A stretch of 64,000 nucleotides of DNA from Tetrahymena thermophila SB210 (Eukaryota; Ciliophora; Oligohymenophorea; Hymenostomatida; Tetrahymenidae). The first letter of the stretch is position 1; the number at the start of each line of letters is the position of its first letter. The notes below the pieces were generated by a model, which made no database searches, was not told the DNA's origin, and saw only the letters and a list, made by a program, of their open reading frames with translations. The position numbers and the translations under genes were made by a program. Location of the stretch: the NCBI RefSeq assembly GCF_000189635.1, contig NW_002476086.1:62001-126000 (forward strand), in the 5' to 3' direction. Below are positions 38,401 through 52,213 of this stretch, in pieces.

Positions 38401-41400
38401 TCATTTTTTGATATCTTCTTTTTAGCTTTATTTTATATCAATAATATTGCAATTAGTAATAGGAGTATTAGTTTTTTAATTTGCTATAATTTAAGGAGAC
38501 ATTTTTCTTGCGTTAATTTATTCCAAGAGAAGCCAATAAGGTTGCTCACTTCTCTTAATTTAATCTTTGTCACATTCCCAACTCCACTGCTTGAAAACAA
38601 TATTTTTTTCTTTCATCTTCAAAATGAAATCACAACATTCTTAATCTCTATGATAACCATTTCCTAAGTCATAATAGAATTTTTTAAGATTCTTTAAGTT
38701 CAGAATTTTAGGGAATATTTAATTCTAATTCTCAATACTCTTTTACAAAGAAAGCGAAAAGCTTTGTACTAACAATTTGCTGAAATAAGTTAACTATTAG
38801 AATTTAATTTTTTTCCTATTTTCCTGAATGGCTAATCTCAAAACTCTTAAAGAGTGCATATCTGAAAGAGTTTTAAATAAATCATCGAAGTCATTAAAAG
38901 AAGAAAACCTGAAAAACAAATCTAAATGATTGAGTTTTTTTAAATTCGATATATTTTCTGTAATAAATGTCATATTATCATCCAAAGAAAAGGGCATGCT
39001 AAAAATGGAAGCTCCTTATTCTATCATCTTTAAGGGTATTTAAGCTATTTAATTCTTTGATTCATTTTATTTGTTTGCTTTTTGATCATCCTTATAATTT
39101 TATTATCTTGCAAAATGGATTTAAATTTTCAAGCTTTCCAACATTTTCATCAAAGAAATGCTATTCATATATGGTTCCAAAGATTTTTCACTCAGGAAAT
39201 CTACGATCTGCAAATCAAGGTTAACTAAATTATTGTGATGTTGTAAAAGTTCAATAACATTAATTGTTTTTATAACTTGCCACTTATATTTGATGTTCAA
39301 GAACTTTAAACATGGAATAAAGGTTTTATTTTATGATAATGAAGTAATCACTACTTTTGATGTATCTTAATCTTTTATAGAATGCAGTTTTAATTTTTTC
39401 AAATCTTTTAAGTTCACAAGCCCATCTTATAATTCCCTAACCTTTTCTTTACCTCTAAAATATTTAGTGTTATTTCTATCATAAAGGATAGTAATTTAAG
39501 TTAGAGAAGTGGATAAATTTTCCATGGCATCTGAAAAATTTTTAAAGCTTTCTCTTGATATTGCACAGTTTTTTATATTCAAATTAAATTTATTTAACTT
39601 TTTAAGACTTGAAATAGATTTCCATATTGCTTAAATATGACTGTCTGTAATGCTTGACTCATTATTTGCAAAATTAAGTGATAAGTCTTCAATTGAATCT
39701 TTCACTTAAGCAAAGCTATCACAAAGATAAGAATTAAAGTCATTTTTAGAATCTAAACCAGACTCAAAATTTAAATGTAAAACCTTCAATCTTGATATAT
39801 TTTCAGTTTCACTGTTAGTTTCATTAGAAGCTAAAGAAAAAATAGCTGAAAGTAAATATTTAATGTCATATTTTAGCAAATCCTATCTGTTTTTAGAATA
39901 CTCTTATCCGAAATTTAATTTAAGAACTTACAAATCCCTTAGATATTCTGATTTTAGAGCATCTGTAATTTAATCAAGATATTACTACTCAAGTTTACAT
40001 TCATAGAATATTAAGCAAAGTTCTTATAAATGTGATGAAGCTACAATTTAGCTTGCAAAATTTTTCCAACTTTGGAGATCAAAATCATTATCTTGAGAAC
40101 TGCATATCTAATTTTAAGAAAAATCAAGTGTCAAATATTCTAGATTGGTGCTCGACTTAACCATTTTTTATGTTGCTTAGATTAATCTGCCAAAAACTTC
40201 ATAGCTATAACCTTCAATCTAAAATTGAGGTTTTATTTTTAGGTCTAAGCTTTCTAACTCGCTTGTGAAACATGATTCTGATAATAGACAAACAATAGTT
40301 TCATCTAGGTTTTAGTTATTGTTCAATTCTAATCTTAGCTCAGTTATTTTTTACAGATTTTTTATAGCTTCTAATAATGGTTTGATTTGTTCATTATTGA
40401 TAGTATTATTTTTTAAATCCAACAATAGAATTTAAAGCTAAGGAGATTATGATATTAAATCTCTTAAACTGAGTATAAAATCTTTCTTATTTTAGTCTAG
40501 CCATAAGTCTTATAAACCTAAATCTAATCCTTTCATTATAGAGCCTGATGATTGCTAAATTATATGGAAAATTTACTATATTTATTCAATTAAATTCATC
40601 TAATTCTTAAAGTTTAATGTTAAATATTCTATATTTGATTACTATGGTAAAAATTTATTAAGAATATCAGCTACATTCGTTTACTTTTTAAGCCATTTTA
40701 GATCTATTCCTATTTACTATAAATTCTATATTTATTGAAGATCATTTGTAAATGTCATTCCATCACTTAATTAAATATAAAATCTATTTAGCATTTCCTT
40801 TTTAACCTAATTCATTATTTCAGATAAGGAATTCAAGCATCTGTTTTTTTAATTTGTGTTCATTTCAATCCTAACTTCATCTTTTTTATTTGTTTCTTAA
40901 ATTAGTGTTTTTAATTCGAATCCTGTTATGATAATATTTATAACAATTTTATCAATATACTTTTCTTACTCTTTATTTTAAGCTTCATCATCCAAGTATT
41001 AAAATATTTTCCCATAACTGTTATAAAACTAAAAATTTATAATGAACTTTGAAGAATCATTGCAATACTTTTCAAGCTGGCTTGTTAAATATCTAAACTT
41101 TTTTGTAATGTTTTTGTGTAGAAAATCTAATTTTATATCAATGTATTTTTCTTTTTTATTTGAAGTGCATTTGACATAATCAAACTTCATGTTTAAAGTC
41201 TGTTCCGTTTCAACATCTGCTGTTGAAAATTTAAGTGCAATTTCAATTTATTCTTTTAATTTTAAATCATTTTTCCTGAGGTCTATTTAAAAATTGTTCA
41301 ATTATTTTAAAGCTCTGAAAATATTTTCATGGTTATAAAAATTTTAAGAATTACATCCTTTACAGCAAATGAAAAGCTCTTTTAGTGTTTATTATTGAGT

Positions 41401-43071
41401 TTCATTTTTTTTTTACTTAAAAAGGCGATCTAATATACTGAGTTTCTTAAACATTATTCCTGAAAGATCAATCTTCAGCTTTGTAACTTATAAGCCTGGA
41501 AACTTGTCTAGGTAGTACTTGATCTCGTCTTTGATAGACTATAAATTAGCTAAGTTCATTTCTACACTTAGTTCGTTAATTAGATCACTTTATAAGGAAG
41601 AGTATCTTTTCAAGCTGTCTGAAGAATTAATTTTAATTTCCTCCATTTGATCCAAATCTAAATTCACAATTAAACAGTTTAGCATATCCTTTTAATTGTG
41701 TTTATCATTTTTTTCAATACTTCTCTACTCAATTTTCTCTCTCTCATTCAACAAATCTGACATAGTAATAAAATCTTTCAATTCACGGTCTAAAAAATAT
41801 ATTAGCAAGTTAATTAAATTTCTAAAAGTATTTATGCATGTTATAGAAAACATTAGCTTAATAGAAAGGGTTTAAGTCTGGTCCCATAAATCTAACTAGC
41901 TATTGTTAACATATTAAATGAGAACGAAAGGTACATTTTAAAATATCAAAAAAACAAAACCAGAAATTATATTTAATCTTTATATTTTATCTGAAAATAT
42001 AAATTAAACAATTCTATGAAAAAATGAAAATTAATTATTATTTCCACCATAGATGTCTAGTAAGTCTTCATGGCTAAGAGAGGAAGATATATCTTGTATA
42101 TCCTTATTTCTTTTCTTTACTGATTTTTAAGCTATATTGATTAATTATTCGCTTTTACAACTGAAATTTATATCGTTTGTTTTCTCTGAGCTTTCATATT
42201 ACTTATTATCTTTGTTTTAGCTGCTTGTTAAAGCAGAAATTTGATTTTAAATTTATAATGATGTTACATTATCTTACTAACTTATCTTATTTTCTTAATT
42301 TGAATTAAGGGCACTTATTTCCAATAGATTTTAATTATTTAAAGAACTCTCATTATTTTTTAATACTTAAATTGAAGAATTATTGTTTTTATTTAATGTT
42401 AAATTTACTTCTTCTATAATTTTCAGATTTTTTTTAGAATTTTTTTTATTTTAAGAGTGATTATTTCTCTTTTACTTATTAAGAATTGTATTAGATTTTT
42501 GCAGTTATTATGATTCTTAAGAATTCTTATTTATCAAATTATCATATTCTATTTAAATTTTCTTATTTTGCTTATTGATATAATTATCCAAAAAAAACCT
42601 TTCGTATGCCGGAGTTACTTGCAAGCTAACTTTTTTCACAAAGAATAAATATATATCTAGAGTATTAGCATATTGTAGTATTCCATACAATATTCCTCTG
42701 AATATCTTCCAATCTAAAATCTGCTAAAGCTGAATCCAATTTTGTTTGCAATAAAACATTATTATTTCACAAATGAAGATACCTAAATTTTATGCCTTTT
42801 ATGAATTATATTTGTACTAAGCTAGTAATTCAATATATTTTTTAGATAAACTCTTACGTAAAATTAAACAGCGAGCATTTAGAATTATCCAAGAAATCAT
42901 TAAGCATATAGGTTGGAATATAAGTACAAAAACAGCTAAATCCTATGAGTATTAAGATTTGAATTATGCACTAGTTACGTATATGATGTTAGAAGCCTTA
43001 TCAAATGTATTCATACCCCAATTAAAAAGCCACCAGATCATTTTTAAAATGTTTAGCCAATTTAAATTCAT
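38401..43071 (-). CDS. Polytopic membrane domain fused to leucine-rich repeats, 1556 residues
   Basis: One continuous frame from ATG (MNLNWLNILKMIWWLFNWGM) to TGA. The first ~200 residues hold a Trp-rich amphipathic start and hydrophobic segments ('AVFVLIFQPICLMISWIILN'). A Q/N/S/K-rich linker follows, then two more spans around residues 355-430 ('IISGFVFLIFQNVPFVLIQ', 'NLINLLIYFLDRE'). Their Pro/Gln/Asn pattern resembles XK-related (scramblase-type) membrane domains, which I hold only as a likely relation. From about residue 440 to the end the protein is a long series of degenerate leucine-rich repeats of the ribonuclease-inhibitor type ('LQILLLDLKNNTINNEQIKP', 'LEYLTLDFSQNQ', 'LKKLKLHSIKD'). 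The frame stays open upstream to about 43300, where TTATTAACAG could be a splice acceptor, so a further 5' exon is possible. Confidence 0.82.
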
Positions 43072-43306
43072 TAGTATTTTTTAATCTCCTTTTTAGATAA
43101 GTAAAAAATTCCTTTTTTTCAAAGCTATTTTAATATTTTTTGAATTGTTTTTTATCTCTTTTTTATTATTATCAAAAGAATATCTTTTTATCTTTTGAAT
43201 ATTTATTTTTTCTACTTTTTCAATCAAATAATCTTAGATTAATTGTTATTTTTAATACTTTTTACTCACACCTTTAAAAAAAAATTAATACTCTAAAATT
43301 CTGTTA

Positions 43307-44217
43307 ATAAATCAAATATTATTTGATGAAATTTAGTGCTTAATTAATATTAATCATAATTATAAATATTTTTTATGAAAATTTCAAGAAATAAAAAAAT
43401 GGATTTTAAAAGGTTCCGATATTTATATTAATTCGTATCACTGGATAAAATATATGGAGATATAAGTTAATAATTAGGTATAGATTTCTATTTTTCAGAT
43501 TATATAATTAATTATTATTATTTTTAATTATTTAAAAAAAATTTTTTACTTAAAATGAAATACTTTTTATTTATAAAAACAAAATCTTATGATAAATTTA
43601 AAAAGATAGTAAGAAATATTAATATTTAAGTTACAGATACAATTTAATTAGAATATTGCAAGTCATATCTCAAAAAATCAAAGAGAATCTATTTTAATTA
43701 GTTAATCAGCTTGAAAATGAAATAAAAAAGGTCTCCACCTTTTAATCTGGTTAGAAATATATCAAATCTAGGATAACTACAAATTTATTTTTTTTCTTAT
43801 TCTGAAATATTTGTAATCTTATAAATTAAATAATTATATTGTGTATCTTTATTAAAATGTTCAAAGTCATTAAATAATCATATAGATTAATATTCAAAAA
43901 GTACAATTAAAAAATAAAAGGATTCATTGCAACTTTAAATGAGTTTAAATCAATAAAATTGAAGTAATACAAATTCTAATATTTCAAACTTAAGTTTTAA
44001 ATACCTTATTTATTTCCTTTTACAATGTATTTTTTTATTTTTTAATAAATTACATAATTAAAATAAATTTTATATTTAAGCAAATCAGCTTTTATTTCAA
44101 GTTAATGGCAAAAGTAAAGTAAAGTAAAATAAAATAATAAAAATGTAAGATTCTAAGCGTAATAGTTAAATGCTTTTAGTTAATGTCTTTAATTAAAAAT
44201 TCTTACAATTAAATTAA
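43307..44217. other. Intergenic, nothing recognised; shares 3' flank with channel 6
   Basis: AT-rich spacer. The stretch from about 44060 to 44217, just downstream of channel 5, is recognisably the same as 48320-48472 downstream of channel 6, showing that the duplication reached past the genes. The first part may hold the promoter or a missing 5' exon of the LRR gene. Confidence 0.6.
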
Positions 44218-47200
44218 TCATTTTATATTATTTTTAGGTTTTTCTTTTATACATTCCTTTATTTATCTTCGTTATTATTTGGCTTTCCTTAATTAAAATT
44301 TCTAAAATTTTGTTAACACTTATTTAAAATTAGAGTAAGAGAAATAAAATTCATAATCTTTTTGGCAATCAAATATCCAATCATTAAATTCCTAAGCTTA
44401 TTATATAACTTCTTAATTATTTGTTCTTGCAAAAATATTTGTATGATGAGGTTATTCATTTTTTTCAATAATATTTCCCCAAATGTCATGAATTACATGT
44501 TTTCTTTTTTCAGATGAAACCTATCTAGAATATTTTTATGAAGGTTCTAAAGCTCCAAGCAGCTTTTTCACAATTTTTTATTTTTGTTAGTCAGTGTAAT
44601 TGCTTATATGGAAAGTAGTCTTTTTATTTTTTGATATAATACCTTGCTACTGAAGCTCTTGATTATTATTTTCAATCACTAAGCTATGAATATTTTCACG
44701 TTCTTAGATAATGTTTTCAATATTACTGCAGCTAGTTTCTTTGTCCTCTTCTCTTTCTACTTTTAAAATTTTTTTAGAATCTGCCTACAATATTATTTCC
44801 TATGATTTTAATAAATTTGTTGATGAAGTTTTTATTTTAAAAGTAATTTACTTCTAATTCTTGAGTATTAAATTTAATAAATTATGAATTTTTTCTTAAA
44901 TTATTGAGTTTATCAATAAATTACTAAGTATTTAAATCTGATTCTATCTTGAATGTGTCACTTTATATTTTTATTGTATTCTAAAGTTAACTAACAATAT
45001 CTTCTTATTAATTTTCTGAAGAGGAATCTGATGAGGAACTGTCTGATTAAGATTAACCTGAAAACTGTTTTTCAAACTCTAATTATTATTAAAGACGCTT
45101 TGATAAAGAAGTTTAATATTTAAGAAGTATCAAAGGTGTTGAAGTATGGCTCTATTTTCTATTAAATTTTTATCTTTTCTGTTTATCTGATTCTAAAATC
45201 TTTATCTTAATCAGAATTCCTTTTTTATTTAAACTTATGTTAGTACAATTTTGAAATAAATGAGTTTAGCTATTACAAACTAAGCATTTTAAATCAACAT
45301 TTTAATATCCATTTTAGAATAGAATTTTATCTTTTATCTCGCAATATTTTTGATACTCACTATCATTTTTCTTTACTATTTCTATCAAATCTTATCTATC
45401 TAATCTCATAATCTTTGTAAAATCAGTAGATTTAGTACTAAATTATTATGCCTAACCAGTAAACAAGCTAAATTAGCCAAACACATCGCCTGGATTCAGT
45501 AATTAAATAATATTTTGCTATTTAATTTAAGAATTTGGATATAAATCAATCTCAACTTTTTCAATTTTTTAAAAAATATTTATTTATTTATTACAAATTT
45601 AGAATAAAATATTTTTACCTTAACCCTCTGTTATAATCATTAATGACTGATTTTATACATCTTTTTCAAATTGTATGATTTAATTAGGGAAATAATATTC
45701 TTCCTTTAAGCACAGTGAAATTTAATACATAGTTTATTCACTAAAATTTTTTTATAAAAATGAGATTTTTTCAAGTATTTTCATATTATATTCTGAAAGA
45801 AGAGAATCCTTTAATTCACCCGATATTCTGCAAAGTACTTATTCGTTTTCAATCTATTGTTGTTTGAAATTTTTTTAGTAATAATGCAATAAATTTTAGT
45901 TGACTTTAGCTTTTAAATTACTGTTTAATATATAAAATGGTGTGATTGATATTAAATAATAAATTATTGATTTACTTTGAAATATTTCTTTATTTCATAT
46001 ATTCATTGATGGTTCGAATGTCTCTTGTTTGATTTTCTTATTATTTAGCCATTTCTGCTAATATAAGACCTATTACACTTAAAATATAGCCGAATGCGAT
46101 ACTAATGAAAAGCATGATAAAGGAAGTATAAAATGTTTGTAACACAGTTGAACTTACATTTGAGCCTGTTGTCATTAATGTTAATGTCCAATAAAAAGCT
46201 GCCAGATAAAGCTTCCACCAAATTAAGTCTGCTCCAATACTCTCATCAAACCAAGTTTTTTCTACTCCTAAATATCTTAATTCTACTAAACCTAGCAAAT
46301 ACCAAAGACAAGCAATTGTATGTGCAATTATAAATAGCTTTAAAATAAGGTTAAATAGTTGAACTAAATAAAATTATTTAACTCTCATGTATAATTAAAG
46401 CTATATTTCTTCAATATCTTTTAAAAAATTAAAAATCTTGATATATATTAAAACCTTAAGTGCAATTAAGTCATAATAATTCATATCAATGATCTATAAA
46501 AAGAGCAATGGTAATATATCAAAAATGAATTTGCTTTTTAAATAATATTTAAGGACTCCTAATCTATCTTAAATGCTAGTCGATTTTAAATAAACAATAC
46601 TGTTTAGATTAATTAATATTTCTACCAACCAAAAGCTTTTTATCAAATTATTAATAATCTAGACTAAGATGCCTTCTACTTAAAAAACGATAATTAAAGA
46701 AAAGACAAATAAAAACATAAAGTTAAAGAAAGCTGAAATTGACTTAATGATTAAACCAAAAATATTTTAAATGTCCATCAAAGGCAAATTATAGCAATAA
46801 TCCCATATTTGTTATTTTTATATATTTTTATTTTTAATTTAATGGCTTTCATATAAAATATTATCACTTAAATCATTTACTAGCAATCTATTTTTTTTTA
46901 TATAAGATCTGTTTCTTATAATGTTTGTTAATAACTTGTAGAAGTTAGACATCCTTATTTTCATTTTTGTTATAAAAACTAAATTCTTCTTCAATAATTA
47001 AAGCTATTCATTGTTTTAATTTATCTGTTGCTAGTTTTTTTTAAACTATAAATAGAATTAACTGCCACTTTCTAGATTATGTTGCTATCGTGCAGTTTGA
47101 CTGAATAACTAAGCATCTATATTATCACTCCTTTAGCTTAATTCCTCATTAAAGTTATTTACATTATAATAAAGCCTACTCATATGTCTTTTACTCATAT

Positions 47201-47498
47201 CTCTTGTTCGCGGTGAAAATAATGGAATATTTAACTATGTTATAAGATTACTTTTATTTAATTAATGATTAATGTCAGCTTATTGCTGATCTATTTCTTC
47301 AACCTGTGGATCAAATACATTTTAAAACTATTATTTTGATTAAGAGTTAATTTCTATTCTTTAATCTGATTCGGTCCAACAAGAATCATCTTTCATAAGA
47401 TTTTTATTTTTAATATTCTACCAGCTCTCTGAATGTTAATTCTTAACAAATAGACTCTGTTTTCCATGTATTCTTAAAACTTATTCCTACTCAAACAT
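44218..47498 (-). CDS. Channel 5: six-TM channel with CNBD and zinc knuckle
   Basis: Exons 47498-45976, 45920-45619, 45555-44852 and 44799-44218 give 1036 residues. The S1-S6 core follows ~255 hydrophilic residues. The S4 region 'ALKVLIYIKIFNFLKDIEEI' has only a few basic residues. The pore is 'YWTLTLMTTGSNVSSTVLQ' with GSN at residues 445-447. The CNBD-type domain (about 508-690) reads 'GDVFGQFSLFTGQAQQF'. The zinc knuckle CLVCNSQTHLFQNC spans residues 698-711 (45245-45286). A Ser/acidic run 'SQSDSSSDSSSENQQED' follows. The late motif is 'WIFDCQKDYEFYFSYSN', with a basic tail. It is nearly identical to channel 6 through the membrane region: the last 85 residues of the pore-S6 part differ at one position. 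Confidence 0.92.
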
Positions 47499-47981
47499 TT
47501 TGAAATAATCTTAATTTAAATATAATCTAATTTACTATTATTTAGATAATTATACATTTAATTAACTAAACAAATAATATAATTGTTAATAAATAGCAAA
47601 TAATTTTGCAATTTACTTCAATGAGAAATAAATTAAATAGTCTTTTATACCAATATTAGAAAAATAATTTAAAGTAAATAAATGATATAAATAAATAATT
47701 TTATAAAAAAGTAGAAGAAACAATTTAATTAAAAGAATTAATTAATTAAAATGAATAAAAAAGTTATGAATAACTCATTTGTTTATTTAATGATTAATTT
47801 TAAAATTCAAATAAGTTATACAGTTCAACTAAATAAATTTTAATATTTTTATATTTTACAAAACTTTTTAAATAAAATACAGATTTAACCTATCATTATC
47901 ATTTAAAAATTTTTAATTTCTTTTGAATATTATTAAAAATTTATTTTTTTTATATGTGATTGAAATACATTTTTTTTATAA

Positions 47982-48120
47982 ATTCAGGTATTTTTTAACT
48001 ATGCTTTAGCATCTTCGAATAAAATTACTTAAATACGACTGGGTGTTAGTTTTAAAGTAGTGTTTTTCTACTCAATTTCTGGGCTATTGATTTACACATT
48101 AAGATTATTTGTGGAAACTC
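47982..48120 (-). pseudogene. Relic of a channel last exon
   Basis: About 139 bases between channels 5 and 6 match, with small indels, the last-exon sequence of channel 7 at about 52533-52672. Both contain attcaggtatttttt, then tatgcttta, aaattacttaa, tgtttttctactcaa, tattgattta and cattaagatta in order. No other channel sequence flanks it; directly after it the text resembles the region upstream of channel 7 (around 55915-55990). It is best read as the remains of a further channel gene whose middle was deleted. It cannot encode anything useful. Confidence 0.78.
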
Positions 48121-48472
48121 TAAAAAATCAATAATCAATTTAAAAATAACTTGAAAAAAACAATTTTTAAAATAAATTCAGCTTTATTTTTTATATTTGA
48201 AAATTTTATTCATTATTCATAAATATTTAAGTAAAATATATTTTTAATTTTATACATATCATAGATCCTCATTTATTAACATCCCTCTATACTTAAATTT
48301 GTAAAGTATAAAATGGTGTTATTAAAATAAATTTTATATTTAAGCACAGCTTTCATTTCTAGTTAAAATGAAAATATAAAGTAAATAAAAGAAAAAAGCT
48401 GTATTATTCTAAGTGTGATAATAATATGTTTAGGAAAATGTCTTTAATTTAACATTCTTACAATTAAATTAA

Positions 48473-51400
48473 TCACTTTACATTTTTAGTTTTTTCTTTG
48501 ATAAATTCCTTTATTTATCTTCGTTATTATTTTGCTTTCCTCAATTAAAATTTCTAAAACTTTGTTAACACTTATTTAAAATTAGAGTAAGAGAAATAAA
48601 ATTCATAATCTTTTTGGCAATCAAATGTCCAATCACTAAATTCCTAAGCTTACTATAGAACTTCTTAATTATTCGCTTTTGCAAAATTATTAGTAGGATG
48701 AGATTATTCATTTTTTTCAATTATATTTACCAAAATGTCATGAATTCCTTATCTTCTTTTTTCAGATGAAGCCTATCTAGCATATCTTTATGAAGATTCT
48801 AAAGTTCCAAGCAGCTTTTTCACAATTTTTTATTTTTGTTAGTCAGTGTAATTGCTTATATGGAAAGTAGTCTTTTTATTTTTTGATATAATACCTTGCT
48901 ACTGAAGCTCTTGATTATTATTTTCAATTACTATGCTATGAATATTGTCATGTTCTTAGATGTTGTTTTCAATATTACTGCTGCTAGTTTCTTTGTTTTC
49001 TTCTCTTTCTATCTTTAAAACTTTTTTAGAATCTGCCTACAATATTATTTCCTTAGATTTTAATAAATTTATTGGTGAAGTTTTTATTTGAAAAGTAATT
49101 TACTTCTAAATCTTGCGTGTTAAATTTAATAAATTATGAATTTCTTCTATAACTATTGAGTTTATCAATAAATTACTAAGTATTTAAATCTGATTCAATC
49201 TTAAATGTTTCACTTTATCTTTTTAACGTATTCTAAAGTAAACTAACCATATCTTCTTATTAATTTTCTTAAGAGGAATCTGATGAGGAATTTTCTGATT
49301 AAGATTAACCTGAAAACTATTTTTCAAACTCTAATTATTATTAAAGACGCTTTGATAAAGATGTTTAATATTTAACAAGTATCAAAGGTGTTGAAGTATG
49401 GCTCTATTTTCTATTAAATTTTTATCTTTTCTGTTTATCTGATTCTAAAATCTTTATCTTAATCAGTATTCCTTTCTTATTTAAACTTATGTTAGTGCAA
49501 TTTTGAAATAAATGAGTAGAGCTATTACAAACTAAGCATTTTAAATCAACATTTTAATATCCGTTTTTAAAAAGAATTTTATCTTTTATCTCACAATATT
49601 TTTGATACTCACTATCATTTTTCTTTACTATTTCTATCAAATCTTATCTATCTAATCTCATAATCTTTGTAAAATCAGTAGATTTAGTACTAAATTATTA
49701 TGCCTAACCAGTAAACAAGCTAAATTAGCCAAATACATCGCCAGGATTCAGTAATTAAATAATATTTTGCTATTTAATTTAAGAATTTGGATATAAATCA
49801 ATCTCAACTTTTTCAATTTTTTAAAAAATATTTATTTATTTATTACAAATTTAGAATAAAATATTTTTACCTTAACCCTCTATTATAATCATCAATGACT
49901 GATTTTATACATCTTTTTCAAATTGTATGATTTAATTAGGGAAATAATATTCTTCCTTTAAGCACAGAGAAATTTAATACATAGTTTATTCACTAAAATT
50001 TTTTGATAAAAATGAAATTTTTTCAAGGATTTTCATATTATATTCTGAAAGAAGAGAATCCTTTAATTCACCAGATATCCTACAAAGTACTTGATCGTTT
50101 TCAATCTATTATTGCTTAAAATTTTTTTGGTAATAATGCAATAAATTTTAGTTGACTCTAGCTTTTAAATTACTGTTTAATATACAGAATGGTGTGATTA
50201 ATATTAAATAAAAAATTATTGATTTACTTTGAAATATTTCTTTATTTCATATATTCATTGATAGTTCGAATGTCTCTTGTTTGATTTTCTTGTTATTTGG
50301 CCATTTCTGCTAATATAAGACCTATTACACTTAAAATATAGCCGAATGCGATACTAATGAAAAGCATGATAAAGGAAGTATAAAATGTTTGTAACACTGT
50401 TGTACTTACATTTGAGCCTGTTGTCATTAATGTTAATGTCCAATAAAAAGCTGCGAGATAGAGCTTCCACCAAATTAAGTCTGCTCCAATACTCTCATCA
50501 AACCAAGTTTTTTCTACTCCTAAATATCTTAATTCTACTAAACCTAGCAAATACCAAAGACAAGCAATTGTATGTGCAATTATAAATAGCTTTAAAATAA
50601 GGTTAAATAGTTGAACTAAATAAAATTATTTAACTCTCATGTATAATTAAAGCTATATTTCTTCAATATCTTTTAAAAAATTAAAAATCTTGATATATAT
50701 TAAAACCTTTAGGACAATAAAGTCAAACTAATTCATTTCAATGATAAATAAAAAGAGCAATGGTAATATATCAAAAATGAATTTGTTTTTTAAATAATAT
50801 TTAAGTACTCCTAATCTATCTTAAATGCTAGTCGATTTTAAATAAATAATACTGTTAAGGTTAATTGATACTTCTACAAACCAAAAGCTTTTTATCAAAT
50901 TATTAATAAACTAGACTAAACTGCCTTCCACTTAAAAAACGATAATTAAAGAGAAGACAAATAAAAACATAAAGTTAAAGAAAGCTGAAATTGACTTAAT
51001 GATTAAACCAAAAATATTTTAAATGTCAATCAAAGGTAAATTATAGCAATAATCCCATATTTTTTTTTAATATAAATTTTTATTTTAAAATTAATTTTTT
51101 TCATTTAGAATAATATCACTTAAATCATTTATTAGCAATCTATTTTTTTTGACATAAGATCTGTTTCTTGTAATGTTAGTTAATAACTTGTAGAAGTTAG
51201 ACATTCTTATTTTCAGTTTAGTCATAAAAATTAAATTCTTCTTTAATAATTAAAGCTATTCATTGTTTTAATTTATCTATTGCTAGTTTTTTTTAAAGTA
51301 TGAATAGAATTAACTGTCTGTTTCTAGAATATGCTGCTATCGCGCAGTCTGATTGAATAATTAGGCATCTATATTATCACTCCTTTAACTTAGTTCATCA

Positions 51401-51741
51401 TTAATGTTATTAGCATTATAATAAAGCCTACTCATATGTCTTGACTATTATGAAAATATTGGATTATTTTGTGATAATCTACAATTTCTTTTGTTTAATT
51501 CATGACTAATGTCAACTTATTGCTTATCTATTTCTTAGTTCTCAATTTGCTGATCAAATACATTTTAAAATTATTCTTTTGATTAGGAATTAACTTCTAT
51601 TTTATTTTCTGATTCAGTCCAACAAGATTCATCTTTCATAAGATTTTTATTTTTAATATTCTTCCAGCTCTCTGAATGTTAATTCTTAATAAATAGACTC
51701 TGTTTTCCATGTATTCTTAAAACCTATTCCTACTCAAGCAT
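48473..51741 (-). CDS. Channel 6: six-TM channel with CNBD and zinc knuckle
   Basis: Exons 51741-50228, 50172-49871, 49807-49104 and 49051-48473 give 1032 residues. It is a recent copy of channel 5: exon 2 (302 nt) and exon 3 (704 nt) have exactly the same length, introns are alignable by eye, and offsets between the genes are about 4.25 kb. The pore is 'YWTLTLMTTGSNVSTTVLQ' (GSN at residues 442-444). The zinc knuckle CLVCNSSTHLFQNC spans residues 695-708 (49496-49537). The late motif is 'WTFDCQKDYEFYFSYSN'. Differences are concentrated in the hydrophilic N-terminus, the Ser/acidic linker and the tail, as expected under constraint on the channel core, so both copies look functional. Confidence 0.92.
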
Positions 51742-52213
51742 TTTAAAATAATCTTAATTTCAGTATTATCAAAATAACTATTATTTTAGTAATTGCTTTC
51801 TTGATTTAATTAACTAAACAAATAATATAGTTGTTACTTAAAAGCAAATTTTTTCTAATTGCTACATTAAAAATAAATTAAATCGCCTTTTTACCAAAAC
51901 TAGAATTAAATCATAAATGTGAAAAAGATTTAATTAATTAAAATTAATAAAAAGTGATGAATAACTCTTTTTTTAATTTAATAATTAATCTGAAAATTAA
52001 AATAAGTTTTACATACAACTCTACTAAATAAATAATAATAATTATACATTTCATTAAACATTTAAAATAATAATAAAGAGTTATCTTATCATTCATATTT
52101 TTAGGTTTTTAATTTAAAAATGTTTAATTTCTTTTGAATATTAAAAAAAGTTTATAAATTATTTTTATGTAATAGAAATACATTTAAATTATTATTTACT
52201 TAATCATATATAT
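51742..52213. other. Intergenic between channels 6 and 7, nothing recognised
   Basis: AT-rich spacer with the promoter of channel 6 and the 3' end of channel 7. It resembles in part the spacer upstream of channel 5 (47499-47700), consistent with duplication of flanks. Confidence 0.5.

Noticed and set aside
38398..38667. Plus-strand hydrophobic frame at the end of the LRR gene
   Set aside because: Antisense to the last ~90 codons of the LRR protein; the stop codon TGA of that gene explains the frame edge.
43160..43300. A separate small gene upstream of the LRR protein
   Set aside because: The reading is in the same frame as the LRR gene and continuous with it, so it is more likely its own 5' coding sequence or leader.
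37616..43790. Similar short texts near 37620 ('gagaccacctacct...aaatctgaaatagaaata') and 43729 ('gtctccacct...aatctggttagaaata')
   Set aside because: The match is short and interrupted in an AT-rich background; too weak to call a repeat family without an alignment.
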